The notes: a model not told the origin generated them from the sequence alone. A stretch of DNA of 64,000 nucleotides from Corallococcus soli (GCF_014930455.1 NZ_JAAIYO010000001.1:310001-374000); one strand, 5' to 3'. Positions 54,102-63,134 are shown, numbered from the stretch's first letter. Translations and numbers: made by a program.

Positions 54102-55373
54102 TCAGGCCGCCACGGCGTGGTCCAGCGAGCGCCAGGTGCCCAGGGCCCAGTCCTGCTCCTCGGGATCATCGAAGCTGACGACGCACAGGGCGCGGCGGGT
54201 GCCGGAGCGGCACAGGGCCGTCAGCCGGCACTCCCCGGGCCCGACGTGGAGCGACGCGCGTCCGCTGACGCGGGCCCCGTGGTGCTCCAGCTCCAGGGCC
54301 CGGTGCTCCGGGCTGGTGGGCGCCAGCTGCTCCTCCGCCGAGTCCTCCAGGGGCAGCACGCGCACGGTGCGGCGATGGTCGCGCGCCACCCAGCTGCCGT
54401 CGCCCAGGCGCGCCTCCGCCAGGGAGCCGGGGATGCGGATCTCCCAGCCCTCGGGGAGCGCCACCTGCACGGAGCCCCGCCGGTAGCCGATGGAGGGCCC
54501 GGAGCCGGGCGACTCCAGGGCCTGGCGGTGGACCTCCTCGGCCAGCGTCCCGCCCACGCCCAGGTAGCCGAGCACCTCCTGCCACTCGCGCCACGGGTAG
54601 GGGAGCGTGGGGTCCTCGCGCCACGCCTGCTCCAGCAGCCGGGCCACGTCGCGCAGGCGCAGGCGCTCCTCGTCCAGGAGGGGGGCGCGCCAGACGACGT
54701 CCGTCCACAGCCGGCACAGGGCGCGGTTGAAGCGCACGCGCGCGTCCAGGCCGGGGCTCCACCAGGGGAACACGTCCGTGCCCTGGCGCGGGTCGTCCAT
54801 CACGGCGCGCAGCCAGCGCTCGTCGCGGGGGCCCATGGGCGTGAGCAGCGCGCCCGGGTGCTGGAAGGTGTGGCCGAAGCGCATGGACAGCGCGAAGCCG
54901 GAGTTGCCCATGCTGCGCATGAGCACCACCTGGCCCACCGACTGCTGCAGCCACGTCAACATGTGCCCCTCCACGGGGGCCGGGTCGCCGGAGTGGAAGT
55001 AGCCCGTCGCATCGCCCACGCCCAGGTCCTCGTCGGGCGGGGCCCAGCTGACGCCGTGCGCGTCGCCCAGCGACTTGAGCAAGTCGCACAGGAAGAGGTG
55101 GTAGCCGGGGCCCACGGCGCTGGTCTCCGCGGACACGACGATGCGCTCCTGCGTGGCGGCCAGCAGCGACACCTCGCCCGCGGCGGGGTGCAGGCGCAGG
55201 CGCAGCACGGGGGCCCCCTGGGGGCCCTCCTCGATGCGCGCGCCCTCCTCCAGCAGGTCTCCCACGGCCTGCTGGACCCAGGCCAACACCCGCTCCAGCC
55301 AGGGCGTGGCGGCCTCCGGGAAGGCGGAGAGCGGGTCGGTTGCTCCTCGTCGGCCTGCCAGCAACAGCTTCAT
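54102..55373 (-). CDS. Cytoplasmic protein of unknown function
   Basis: The 423-residue protein begins MKLLLAGRRGATDPLSAF and has no signal peptide or membrane segment. I do not recognise a family. Visible stretches: LFLCDLLKSLGDAHGVSWAP, GYFHSGDPAPVEGHMLTWLQ, FALSMRFGHTFQHPGALLTP, RFNRALCRLWTDVVWRAPLL, then a C-terminal beta-rich half (RRGSVQVALPEGWEIRIPGS) that could be a small carbohydrate- or protein-binding module. It lies upstream of glgX on the same strand with a 137-base gap, so shared function is possible but unproven. Start ATG was chosen by position; upstream extensions are arginine-rich. Confidence 0.6.
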   Translation of the reverse strand: MKLLLAGRRGATDPLSAFPEAATPWLERVLAWVQQAVGDLLEEGARIEEGPQGAPVLRLRLHPAAGEVSLLAATQERIVVSAETSAVGPGYHLFLCDLLKSLGDAHGVSWAPPDEDLGVGDATGYFHSGDPAPVEGHMLTWLQQSVGQVVLMRSMGNSGFALSMRFGHTFQHPGALLTPMGPRDERWLRAVMDDPRQGTDVFPWWSPGLDARVRFNRALCRLWTDVVWRAPLLDEERLRLRDVARLLEQAWREDPTLPYPWREWQEVLGYLGVGGTLAEEVHRQALESPGSGPSIGYRRGSVQVALPEGWEIRIPGSLAEARLGDGSWVARDHRRTVRVLPLEDSAEEQLAPTSPEHRALELEHHGARVSGRASLHVGPGECRLTALCRSGTRRALCVVSFDDPEEQDWALGTWRSLDHAVAA

Positions 55374-55656
55374 GCGTCGTGCGCCTTCGGTTCGGGTGGG
55401 GACCGCTGCCAGCACCTCCTTGGATAAGCCCCCCAGGGCTCCCTGTCATCCCGGGATGCCCGCCGCCGTTGGGCCTCACCCTCGTCCAGGGCCCGTGCCG
55501 GGGCGGCAGGAGGGGGGCCAGGGGGGAGGGCCCCCGGTGGCCCAGGCGGGGCGCGCGAACGACAGCGTCCGCCCCGGCCGGGGCTCCCCTCCCTGCCGGC
55601 ATGCGGAAACCCCGGACACGCCCCACTGTTGAAGTGATTGAAAGGAGGCGTTCATC

Positions 55657-55875
55657 ATGAGTGACAAGGACGTGCTGCACATTCCGTTGGAAGGGTTGCC
55701 TCCCGTGCCGGAGCGCCAGGCGGGGACGGAGGAGGAGGAGCGCGAGCGCACCACGCCTCCCATCCTCAATCCCGACGGTGGCCCTGGCGACGGCCCGGGT
55801 GTGTCACACAACAACCCCCGCATCATCGAGCCCGTGAGCACCCCCCGCCCGTACCCGGGCGTGAGCGTGACCTGA
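55657..55875 (+). CDS. Small hypothetical protein with strong ribosome site
   Basis: The 72-residue protein (MSDKDVLHIPLEGLPPVPER...) is acidic and proline-rich, with no hydrophobic core. It is probably intrinsically disordered. The AAAGGAGG site seven bases before the ATG and a following hairpin terminator are strong signs of a real gene. No homologue is recognised. Confidence 0.65.
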   Translation: MSDKDVLHIPLEGLPPVPERQAGTEEEERERTTPPILNPDGGPGDGPGVSHNNPRIIEPVSTPRPYPGVSVT

Positions 55876-55900
55876 GGTTCGCGGGCCTTTGTCTTCCGGA

Positions 55901-55933
55901 CCCCCGCTGACGCCTCGCGCGTCGGCGGGGGTT
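55901..55933 (+). terminator. Intrinsic terminator after the small gene
   Basis: CCCCCGCTGACGC pairs with GCGTCGGCGGGGG (one G-T pair) around a five-base loop, followed by TTGTCGCTT. It sits 26 bases after the stop codon. Confidence 0.6.
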
Positions 55934-55970
55934 GTCGCTTGCGCGAAGCCTCCGCCCGCAGGAACGCACG

Positions 55971-56003
55971 AAGCGCCCGCGACCTGGGAGGTCACGGGCG
56001 CTT
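55971..56003 (-). terminator. Hairpin terminator for the lipoprotein gene
   Basis: AAGCGCCCGCGACC pairs with GGTCACGGGCGCTT (one mismatch) around TGGGA. On the minus strand it follows the lipoprotein gene by about 50 bases. Confidence 0.55.
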
Positions 56004-56052
56004 CCAGATGCGACCCGGGCCGCCGTGGGTTTCACGGCGGCCGTGGAGGGCC

Positions 56053-56631
56053 TTAGCGGGTGGTGCCGTTGTTGGGCGACAGGGTGCCCGTCGAGTCCGG
56101 CGCCGGCGTGTTCATGTTGCCCTTGGGCGCGTTCGGGTCGAGCGTGGAGTCCTGGGGCAGGCTGCCGTCCTCGGGCATGACGCTGTCGTCCGGGGTCATG
56201 CCGGAGCCGCCCGTGCCCGGCTCGGTCATCTCGCCGTCGTGCACGCCCGGCTCACCCTCGCTGGTGCCCGCGCCGCCGGTCCCCGGTTCGAGGCTGTCGT
56301 CGCTGGCGGGCGGCAGCGTGGAGTCATCCGTCATGCCGGAGCCGCCGGTGTCCATGTCCGGAGGCGACGTCTGCGAGTCGGGCGACGTGCTGCCCGTGTC
56401 GTAGCCGGAGCCGCCGCTGTTGGGCGGCGTGGTGGTGCCCGTGCCCGACGTGTCCGTGCCGGTGCCGGTGGTGCCGGTGCCCGTGGAGTCCGTGCCCATA
56501 CTGGAGTCGGAGGCGGGCGTCGTTTCCGTGCCGCGCGTCGCGGACTGATCCGACTTACAGCCCGTGCCGAGCGCCAGCGCGCCCACCAGCACCGCCGCCA
56601 CCGTCAGCTGCTTCTTCAGGAAGCTCTTCAT
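56053..56631 (-). CDS. Low-complexity lipoprotein (Gly/Ser/Thr/Asp-rich)
   Basis: The 192-residue protein has a lipoprotein signal (MKSFLKKQLTVAAVLVGALALGTGCKSDQ, lipobox GTGC). After the Cys the sequence is almost wholly G, S, T, D, P and E with short repeats (GTGTTGTGTDTSGTGTT, PGTGGSGMT-like, DDSxxPxxGSLPQDSTLDPN). It has no fold I recognise and is probably disordered, sitting on the outer membrane. The AAGGGGA ribosome site supports the start. A terminator lies downstream. Lipoproteins of this composition may act as flexible surface tethers; that is a guess. Confidence 0.7.
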   Translation of the reverse strand: MKSFLKKQLTVAAVLVGALALGTGCKSDQSATRGTETTPASDSSMGTDSTGTGTTGTGTDTSGTGTTTPPNSGGSGYDTGSTSPDSQTSPPDMDTGGSGMTDDSTLPPASDDSLEPGTGGAGTSEGEPGVHDGEMTEPGTGGSGMTPDDSVMPEDGSLPQDSTLDPNAPKGNMNTPAPDSTGTLSPNNGTTR

Positions 56632-56782
56632 GGGATTCCCCTTGGATGGAGTCAGACTGCTTGTTTGAAAGGTCCCGACTGCCTGCTGGACCGAAAGTGA
56701 GCAGGCCCGGGGGTGTGTGCAGGGGTGGCTCCTCCGCCTGCCTGCTCGGGGAACGGCAGGGACGGGTGGGGTTGCGCGGTTG

Positions 56783-56796
56783 CATTCGCGCGAATG
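56783..56796. promoter_or_regulatory. Perfect 14-base palindrome upstream of the lipoprotein gene
   Basis: CATTCGCGCGAATG is perfectly self-complementary and lies about 150 bases upstream of the lipoprotein start, within the 232-base gap after the Pro/Gly-rich gene. It could be an operator for a dimeric regulator, with the longer context TGCATTCGCGCGAATGTGCA nearly symmetric too. Confidence 0.35.
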
Positions 56797-56863
56797 TGCA
56801 TTGGAGGGCACGCCCCCTGGCCCGCCGGACGTTGCCTGGGGACCTTCGCGGGAAGGGGAGCCT

Positions 56864-57598
56864 TCAGCGCCCGGTGCTGGGGTCCACGACGGAGCCTCCG
56901 CCAGGCGGTGTCACGGAGTTGCTGGACGTGTTGGTGTCTGGCGTCAACGTGGTGCCCGCCGCTCCGGGTGTGGGCGTGAGGCCCGGGCTGGGAGGCAGCA
57001 CCGCGCCGGAGCCGCTGACCGTGTTGCCCGTCCCCGGTGCTGTCGCGCTGCCCATGTCGGGGGGCAGCACCGCGCCGGAGCCGCTGACCGTGTTGCCCAG
57101 GCCGGGAGAGGGCATGCCGCCGCCCGTGCCGGGGGGGAGCGCGCCGCCCGTACCGGGGGGGAGCGCGCCGCCCGTGCCGGGTGCGGCCATGCTGCCCGTG
57201 CCGGGGGTGAACGCGCCGCTCGTGCCAGGGGCGGAGGTGCCGGGAGGCAGCACCGCGCCGGAGCCGGTGAAGCCGTCCTGCTGGGCGCCGGTGACGGACG
57301 GCGGCGCGGTGTACGGCTGGGGCAGCACCGCGCCCGTGCCGCTGCCTCCGGTGCCGCCGCTCATGTCGACCCCCGGGTCGCCGTAGGTGCGCGTGGAGAC
57401 GGGGTCCGTGACGCTCCCGGCTGGCGCGGCGGGCATGCTGCCAGCGGGGGCTCCGGGGTTCGGCTGTCCGCTGGTGATGGCGCCCGCGGAGTTGGGGTCC
57501 ACCTGCGCCAGCAACACGGGGGACTCGGTGTCACCGCGGGCGGAGCCGAGCGCCACCGCGCAGGCCGCCATCCCCATCCACATCCATCGCCGAGACAT
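56864..57598 (-). CDS. Exported Pro/Gly/Thr-rich repeat protein
   Basis: The 244-residue protein begins MSRRWMWMGMAACAVALGSARG, a signal peptide, and is then low-complexity with short repeats: PGTGGALPP twice in tandem, NTVSGSGAVLPP twice and FTGSGAVLPPGTS once. No catalytic domain. The ribosome site GGAAGGAG supports the ATG at 57598. It follows the RND transporter gene by 47 bases on the same strand, so it may be co-transcribed. As with the neighbouring lipoprotein, a surface or periplasmic disordered role is possible but unproven. Confidence 0.68.
   Translation of the reverse strand: MSRRWMWMGMAACAVALGSARGDTESPVLLAQVDPNSAGAITSGQPNPGAPAGSMPAAPAGSVTDPVSTRTYGDPGVDMSGGTGGSGTGAVLPQPYTAPPSVTGAQQDGFTGSGAVLPPGTSAPGTSGAFTPGTGSMAAPGTGGALPPGTGGALPPGTGGGMPSPGLGNTVSGSGAVLPPDMGSATAPGTGNTVSGSGAVLPPSPGLTPTPGAAGTTLTPDTNTSSNSVTPPGGGSVVDPSTGR
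56994..57181. repeat. In-frame repeats in the Pro/Gly-rich gene
   Basis: A 36-base block is exact at 56994-57029 and 57063-57098, spaced 69 bases (23 codons); a further partial copy starts near 57244. A 24-base unit (8 codons, encoding PPGTGGAL-type) occurs at 57119-57142 and 57143-57166, differing by one base, with a partial third copy to 57181. Confidence 0.7.
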
Positions 57599-57645
57599 GT
57601 CCCGCTCCTTCCGCGTGCTCGGCCGGGCGGACGACGCCTCGGCCT

Positions 57646-60171
57646 TCAGCTGGCGGGCGTGGGCCGGTGAGGACCTTGCCCTCCATCCACGAGGTGCTCA
57701 CGCCGCGAGGAGGACGGAACCGCACGGCGGCGCCGCTTGCGTTCGGAGAGCAGCAGCAGCAAGGCGGGGAAGGTCACCAGCATGATGAGCAGGTTCATGC
57801 CGAAGCCCAGGTTCGCCAGGGTGCCAATCGAGTTGAGGCCAGGGTGGTCCGCGAGGAACAGCGCGCCAAAGCCCACCGCGCTCGTGAGCAGGCCGCCGCA
57901 GATGGCCTTGCCCGTCTCCGAGTACACCCGCACGAAGTCGCTCCCTGGAGACGCCAGCCGGGTGACGAGGTGCACGCCCGCGTCCACCGTCGTCCCGATG
58001 AGCACCGGGATGACCATGATGTTCAGGTAGTTGAACTCCACGTTCACGAGCGGCATCAATCCCAACAGCGCGAAGAGCGACACCACGGTGGGCGTCAGGC
58101 ACAGGAGCGCGGTGCGCAGCCCGCCCAACGCGATCCACATCGCCAGCAGCACCGCGAGTGTCGTGCCCAGCAGGATGTACGGCGCTTCGTGTGACACCAG
58201 GTCCAGGATGTCCGCGAGCACCAGCGATTCGCCGGCCACCACCGCCGCCTGGCCATCCGGCAGCCTCACCCCGCGCACCTCCTTCGCCAGCTTGCGCATG
58301 GCCTGCCCGTCGGACTGGTCCACGGAGGGATACACCACCACGAAGCCCTGGCCGTTCTGCCCGCGTCCCTCGAACTGCTGGCGCACGCCCGGCGGCAGGT
58401 CCTTCGCGGTGAACGGTGGGGCCGCCACCTGCCGGCGCAGCTCCGTCAGCCGCTCCCGCTGCGGCGCGGTGAGCTGTCCTTCGGGCACGGCCTCCAGCCG
58501 CTTCGCCAGGTCCTTCAGGATGACCTGCTTGCGGGCCTGCTCCGGGGGCACAAGGCTCCCGAGCGACGCGACGAAGTCCACCTTGGAGTCCGCGCCCAGC
58601 CGCTGCTTGCGCTCCTGCAGCTCCTTGACGACCGCGGCCTCCTCTTCGCGGGAGTCGGTCAGCACCACCACGGGCATCTGCGAATAGCCGATGATCTGGT
58701 TGACGGCGCGGTCCAGGACGAACGAGCCCAGGCTCTCATCCTCCAGCGAGGACACGTTGTAGTCGAACCGCAGGCGCGGCATCTGGGTGACCAGCCCCGC
58801 GACGATGAGCGCGGACACCAGCGTGAGCACCCCGCGCCGCCGCATGATGACGCGGCCCAGCGGCGCCTCGACCGTCGCCGTGGAGGCCTTGCGTGGCTTC
58901 CAGCCGTGGCGGGCCGCCAGGCCCAGCACCGCCGGCATCACCAGCACGTAGGCCAGGATGAGCACCAGCATGCCCAGGCCCGCGATGACGCCGAACTCGC
59001 GGAACGCCTGGAGGCGGGAGGTGCCCAGCACGAAGAAGGTGATCGCCGCCACCAGCGCGGACACCAGCGCCGCGCCGCCCGTGTGGGTGAAGGCTTCGCG
59101 CGTGGCCTCCTCCGACGCCATCCCCTCGCCGCGCAGGTTCAGGTAGCGCCCCAGCAGGTGGATGCCGTGCTCCACGCCCAGGCCGCCCAGGATGGCGCCC
59201 AGGAACGCCGTCAGGAGGTTCACCTGACCGTATGCCACGCCCACCAGGCCATACGTCCACGCGAGGCCCGCACCCACCGGCGCCAGCACCAGCCCCACCG
59301 CAGGCATGCTGCGGAAGTGCAGGAACAGGTACAGCAGCACCAGCACCCCGGCCACCGACGACGCCACCGCCACGTCGCGGGTGATCTGCTCCTGGAGGTC
59401 CAGCTTCTTCTGGAACGTGCCGGTGATCTCCGTGTGGAAGTCGGGCCCGTACCTGGACAGGTCCTGCTGCTTCAGCACGCCCTGCACCTCGTCGACGATC
59501 TTCCGCGAGAAGGTCAGGTCCGAGGACGACGTCTCCGGCTTGGCCAGCACCACCACGCGGCGCGCGGCGGGGTCCAGGTAGTACTCGTTCGGGTTGTTGG
59601 ACAGGCGCGTCACCGCGCCCCCGCCGTACTTCTCCTCCAGGTCGGAGAAGTCCAGGGAGGGGGCCGGGTCGTCCTCCAGCGACACGAAGAGCGGGTTGGC
59701 GTGCTGGCGCTCCCAGGTGAGGCGCGCGTCGATGCGGCGCTCCACCTCCTTCAAATCTTCTGGCGACAGGAAGTAGAGCGCATGGTCGCTGAAGAAGCGG
59801 CTGGGGCGGGTGATCTCCACGTAGCGGATGCCCGGCAGGGCCTCCAGCCTGGGCGCCAGGTCCTCCGCGAAGCGCTTGAGCTGTTCGGGATCCGCGTCCT
59901 CACCGACGACCACCACCCACCCCAGCGCCCCGAAGCGCTCCTCCTGGGTCTTGATGGCCTGCACGCTCCCGAAGGACTCCGGCAGCAGGTCCGCCAGGTT
60001 GGCGTTGAGGGTCAGGTTCCGGGCGCACAGCAGGCCCACGCCGGACAGCAGCAGGGCGCAGAGCAGGGCGACGACGGGGCGACGGTGGTTGTGCGCGGCG
60101 AGTGCACCCAGCGTGCGTTCCACCCGGTGCATCCACGACCGCTCGGCTGGCGAAGATGGGTCCCTGGGCAT
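57646..60171 (-). CDS. RND/MMPL-family (HAE3-type) transporter
   Basis: The 841-residue inner-membrane protein has two repeats of the RND fold with about twelve membrane segments. TM1 is VVALLCALLLSGVGLLCARN, followed by the conserved LTLNANLADLLPESF. The first cluster has VGVAYGQVNLLTAFLGAI and GGLGVEHGIHLLGRYL, and the second repeat has FNYLNIMVIPVLIGTTVDAG and HPGLNSIGTLANLGFGMN. It belongs to the hydrophobe/amphiphile (MMPL, hopanoid-type) side of RND, so a lipid or hydrophobic cargo is likely. No membrane-fusion protein or TolC gene is nearby. ATG at 60171 was used; 60132 (MHRVERTL) is possible. It is divergent from a paralogue at 60578. Confidence 0.85.
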   Translation of the reverse strand: MPRDPSSPAERSWMHRVERTLGALAAHNHRRPVVALLCALLLSGVGLLCARNLTLNANLADLLPESFGSVQAIKTQEERFGALGWVVVVGEDADPEQLKRFAEDLAPRLEALPGIRYVEITRPSRFFSDHALYFLSPEDLKEVERRIDARLTWERQHANPLFVSLEDDPAPSLDFSDLEEKYGGGAVTRLSNNPNEYYLDPAARRVVVLAKPETSSSDLTFSRKIVDEVQGVLKQQDLSRYGPDFHTEITGTFQKKLDLQEQITRDVAVASSVAGVLVLLYLFLHFRSMPAVGLVLAPVGAGLAWTYGLVGVAYGQVNLLTAFLGAILGGLGVEHGIHLLGRYLNLRGEGMASEEATREAFTHTGGAALVSALVAAITFFVLGTSRLQAFREFGVIAGLGMLVLILAYVLVMPAVLGLAARHGWKPRKASTATVEAPLGRVIMRRRGVLTLVSALIVAGLVTQMPRLRFDYNVSSLEDESLGSFVLDRAVNQIIGYSQMPVVVLTDSREEEAAVVKELQERKQRLGADSKVDFVASLGSLVPPEQARKQVILKDLAKRLEAVPEGQLTAPQRERLTELRRQVAAPPFTAKDLPPGVRQQFEGRGQNGQGFVVVYPSVDQSDGQAMRKLAKEVRGVRLPDGQAAVVAGESLVLADILDLVSHEAPYILLGTTLAVLLAMWIALGGLRTALLCLTPTVVSLFALLGLMPLVNVEFNYLNIMVIPVLIGTTVDAGVHLVTRLASPGSDFVRVYSETGKAICGGLLTSAVGFGALFLADHPGLNSIGTLANLGFGMNLLIMLVTFPALLLLLSERKRRRRAVPSSSRREHLVDGGQGPHRPTPAS

Positions 60172-60577
60172 CACCGTGGGCGCCCGTGGCCTGGAGTCCG
60201 GCACCCGCCGGCCGTGGGTCACATGGCGGCATCCCCTCCATGGGGCGCCTGCGTCCTGGCAGGGCCCGTGTCCGAGCAAAAGCTGGCCATGCCATGGACC
60301 TCCGGCACGAAGGCACGAGGGCCGGGCTCGCCCGGCCGCCGGTGACCGGGAGAGGCGCGGGCCGGCGGACGCCTGGACGCCGCCGGGGGTGGTGGATCCA
60401 CTGGCGGCCCGCCCGCCGGGACTGCATACCTGCGTGTTTGTTTCAGCGGCGCCCTCTTCCCCACCCTTCCCCGCGGCCAGGGGAGGCCCCGGGGCGACGC
60501 CTGGACGCACCGGGGTCCGGGGCATATACGCGGGAGCGGCCCGGTTTGGCCGGGCTCACGATGAGGACGTCACATCC
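60172..60577. other. Divergent promoter region between the two RND paralogues
   Basis: About 400 bases separate the start codons of two divergent paralogues. Open frames run through it, but they have no ribosome sites and read as chance. I could not place a -35/-10 box on either side. It must contain two promoters, possibly shared by a regulator. Confidence 0.4.
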
Positions 60578-63076
60578 ATGAGCGAGAAGCGGTGGTCCGA
60601 GCGGTTCGAGGCGGCGATGGGCTCCCTGGCGGCCCGTGGCCACCGGCGGCCCTGGGTGGCGCTGGTGGTGGCGCTGTTGCTGACGGGCATGGGCACCTTC
60701 TTCGCCCGGAACCTGACGCTCAACGCGGACCTGGTGAACCTGCTGCCCAGGACGTTCCAGTCCGTGCAGGACCTGGAGAAGCTGCGCACGCGCTTTGGCG
60801 GCATGGGCAACGTCGTGGTGGCCGGCATCGGCGCGGAGCCGGAGCAGCTCAAGCAGTTCGTGGACGACCTGGCGCCCAAGCTGGGCACCCTGTCGGAGAT
60901 CCGCTTCGTCAACGCGCAGCGGCCCAGCAAGTTCCTGGAAGAGCACGCGCTCTACTACGTGGACCTGCCGGACCTGAGGATCATCCAGGACCGCATCGAC
61001 GCGCGCTTCGCGTGGGAGAAGGAGCAGGCCAACCCGCTCTTCGTGCGCCTGGAGGAGTCACCGCCCCCGTCGCTGGACTTCTCCGACATCGAAAAGAAGT
61101 ACACCGGGGGCGCCAACCAGCGCCTGTCGGGGTCGGACCAGGGCGGTGAGACCTACTACCTGGATCCGCAGGAGCGCATGGTGGTGATGCTCCTCAAGGC
61201 GAAGGGCAGCTCCGCGGACCTGGGCTACTCCAAGAAGGTCATCGCGCAGGTGGAGGACTACCTGTCCAAGCAGGACCTGTCCAAGTACGGGCCCGGCTTC
61301 CGCACGGAGATCACCGGCACCTTCAAGAAGAAGATCGACCAGCAGGGCGTCATCACCGGCGACCTGGCGCGCGCGTCGTCGCTGGCCCTGGTGCTGCTCG
61401 TGGTCTACCTGGCGTTCCACTTCCGCAGCGCGCTGGCGGTGGGGCTCACCATGGTCCCGGTGGCCGTGGGCCTCATGTGGACCTACGGCTTCGTGGGCGT
61501 GGCGTACGGGCAGGTGAACCTGCTGACGGGCTTCCTCGCCGCGGTGCTGGGCGGCCTGGGCGTGGAGCACGGCATCCACCTCTTGGGGCGCTGGGGGACG
61601 CTGCGCTCGGAGGGGATGACGTCGGAGGAGGCGGTGCGCGAGGCGTTCAGCCACACGGGCTTCTCCACGCTCATCTCCGCGCTGGTGGCGGCGCTCACGT
61701 TCCTGAGCCTGTCGCTGTCGGAGTTCCGGGCGTTCCACGAGTTCGGCATCATCGCGGCGGTGGGCATGCTGGTGAGCGTGAGCTCCTACCTGCTCATCCT
61801 CCCGGCGCTGCTGGGGCTGGTGTCGAAGCTGGGCTGGAGGCCGCGCATGCACCAGGCGCAGTCGGGGCCCATGGCGGTGATGGCGCGCTTCCTGCCCCGC
61901 CGCTACCGCGCGGTGGCGCTGGTGCTGGGCGTGGCGCTGGTGGGGCTCATCAGCCAGGCGTACCGGGTGACGTTCAACTACGACTCCACGAAGCTGGATG
62001 ACGTGTCGCTGCCGAGCGTGCGGCTGGACCGCCGCATCGACCACATCCTCGGGTACTCGGCGACGCCGGTGGTGGTGCTGACGGACAAGGAGGGCCAGGA
62101 GCGGGAGGTGGTGGGCCAGCTCCAGGCGCGCAAGCAGCAGTACGGCAAGGACTCCACCGTCGACTTCGTGGGGGCGCTGGAGGACCTGGTGCCCGCGCAG
62201 CAGCAGGAGAAGCAGGCGCTGCTCCAGTCCATCCACAAGAAGCTGTCGCGCATCGACCCGGAGAAGGTGGCCAAGGACACACGCGCCAGCCTGGTGCGCG
62301 CGCTGCGGATGTCGGAGGCGAAGCCGTTCGTGCGCGAGGACCTGCCCGTGGGCCTGCGCCGCCAGTTCGAGCCCGCGCCCGGCCAGAAGGGCGGCGTGGT
62401 CCTGGTCTACGCGAACGTGAGCCTGTCGGACGGTCAGGGCACGCGGCGCTTCGCGAAGGAGGTGCGCAACCTCCAGCTGTCGGATGGCAGCCAGGTGTCC
62501 GCGGCGGGCGAGGCGCTCATCCTGGCGGACATCCTGGACATGGTGGCCAAGGAGAGCCCGCGCATCCTGGTGGCCGCGGTGCTCAGCGTGTTCTTCGCGA
62601 TGTGGATGACGCTGGGCAGCCTGCGCAACGCGGTCATCTGCATGATGCCCACGCTCCTGTCCATCGCGGCGCTGGTGGGCCTGATGTCCATCCTGGGGTT
62701 GCAGTTCAACTACCTGAACGTCGTGGTCATCCCGGTGCTCATCGGCACCACGGTGGACGCGGGCGTGCACCTCATCGAGCGGCTGGGGGAGCGGGGCGCG
62801 GACTTCGTCGCGGTGTACGCGGAGACGGGGCGCGCCATCACGGGCGGTCTGCTCACGAGCGCCATCGGCTTCCTGGCGCTGGTGTTCGCCAAGCACCCGG
62901 GCCTGAACTCCATTGGCGATCTGGCCAACCTGGGCTTCGCGGTGAACATGGTCGTCGTGCTGGTGGGCTTCCCGGCGCTGCTGCTGCTGGTGGACCGCTG
63001 GCGCAACAAGCACGGCACGACGCCCACCGCGACGGCGGGGGACGAAGCCCCGCAGCGGCCCGCGCCGGAGAGCTGA
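60578..63076 (+). CDS. RND/MMPL-family (HAE3-type) transporter, divergent paralogue
   Basis: The 832-residue protein begins MSEKRWSERFEAAMGSLAAR with GAGGACG upstream and has the same architecture as its neighbour: TM1 near WVALVVALLLTGMGTFFARN, then LTLNADLVNLLPRTF, VGVAYGQVNLLTGFLAAV and GGLGVEHGIHLLGRWG, and in the second half VVIPVLIGTTVDAGVHLIER and HPGLNSIGDLANLGFAVN. Many blocks are identical or nearly so to the divergent gene, so the pair arose by duplication. Each likely works as a trimer moving hydrophobic compounds; cargo unknown. A perfect terminator follows the gene. Confidence 0.87.
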   Translation: MSEKRWSERFEAAMGSLAARGHRRPWVALVVALLLTGMGTFFARNLTLNADLVNLLPRTFQSVQDLEKLRTRFGGMGNVVVAGIGAEPEQLKQFVDDLAPKLGTLSEIRFVNAQRPSKFLEEHALYYVDLPDLRIIQDRIDARFAWEKEQANPLFVRLEESPPPSLDFSDIEKKYTGGANQRLSGSDQGGETYYLDPQERMVVMLLKAKGSSADLGYSKKVIAQVEDYLSKQDLSKYGPGFRTEITGTFKKKIDQQGVITGDLARASSLALVLLVVYLAFHFRSALAVGLTMVPVAVGLMWTYGFVGVAYGQVNLLTGFLAAVLGGLGVEHGIHLLGRWGTLRSEGMTSEEAVREAFSHTGFSTLISALVAALTFLSLSLSEFRAFHEFGIIAAVGMLVSVSSYLLILPALLGLVSKLGWRPRMHQAQSGPMAVMARFLPRRYRAVALVLGVALVGLISQAYRVTFNYDSTKLDDVSLPSVRLDRRIDHILGYSATPVVVLTDKEGQEREVVGQLQARKQQYGKDSTVDFVGALEDLVPAQQQEKQALLQSIHKKLSRIDPEKVAKDTRASLVRALRMSEAKPFVREDLPVGLRRQFEPAPGQKGGVVLVYANVSLSDGQGTRRFAKEVRNLQLSDGSQVSAAGEALILADILDMVAKESPRILVAAVLSVFFAMWMTLGSLRNAVICMMPTLLSIAALVGLMSILGLQFNYLNVVVIPVLIGTTVDAGVHLIERLGERGADFVAVYAETGRAITGGLLTSAIGFLALVFAKHPGLNSIGDLANLGFAVNMVVVLVGFPALLLLVDRWRNKHGTTPTATAGDEAPQRPAPES

Positions 63077-63101
63077 GCCCGCGCGAGACGTGATGGTGTG
63101 A

Positions 63102-63134
63102 AGAGGCCCCGGCTCCCAAGCCGGGGCCTCTTTC
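63102..63134 (+). terminator. Intrinsic terminator after the second RND gene
   Basis: AGAGGCCCCGGCT and AGCCGGGGCCTCT form a perfect 13-base stem with a four-base loop, followed by TTTCATT. It lies 25 bases after the stop codon. Confidence 0.85.

Noticed and set aside
57119-57181. The 24-base repeats as a CRISPR array
   Set aside because: Units are directly abutting with no spacers and are in frame in a coding gene.
59828-60577. 250-codon extension upstream of the second RND gene
   Set aside because: It overlaps the divergent paralogue, is Arg/Pro-rich and has no start signal; the chosen ATG has a good ribosome site.
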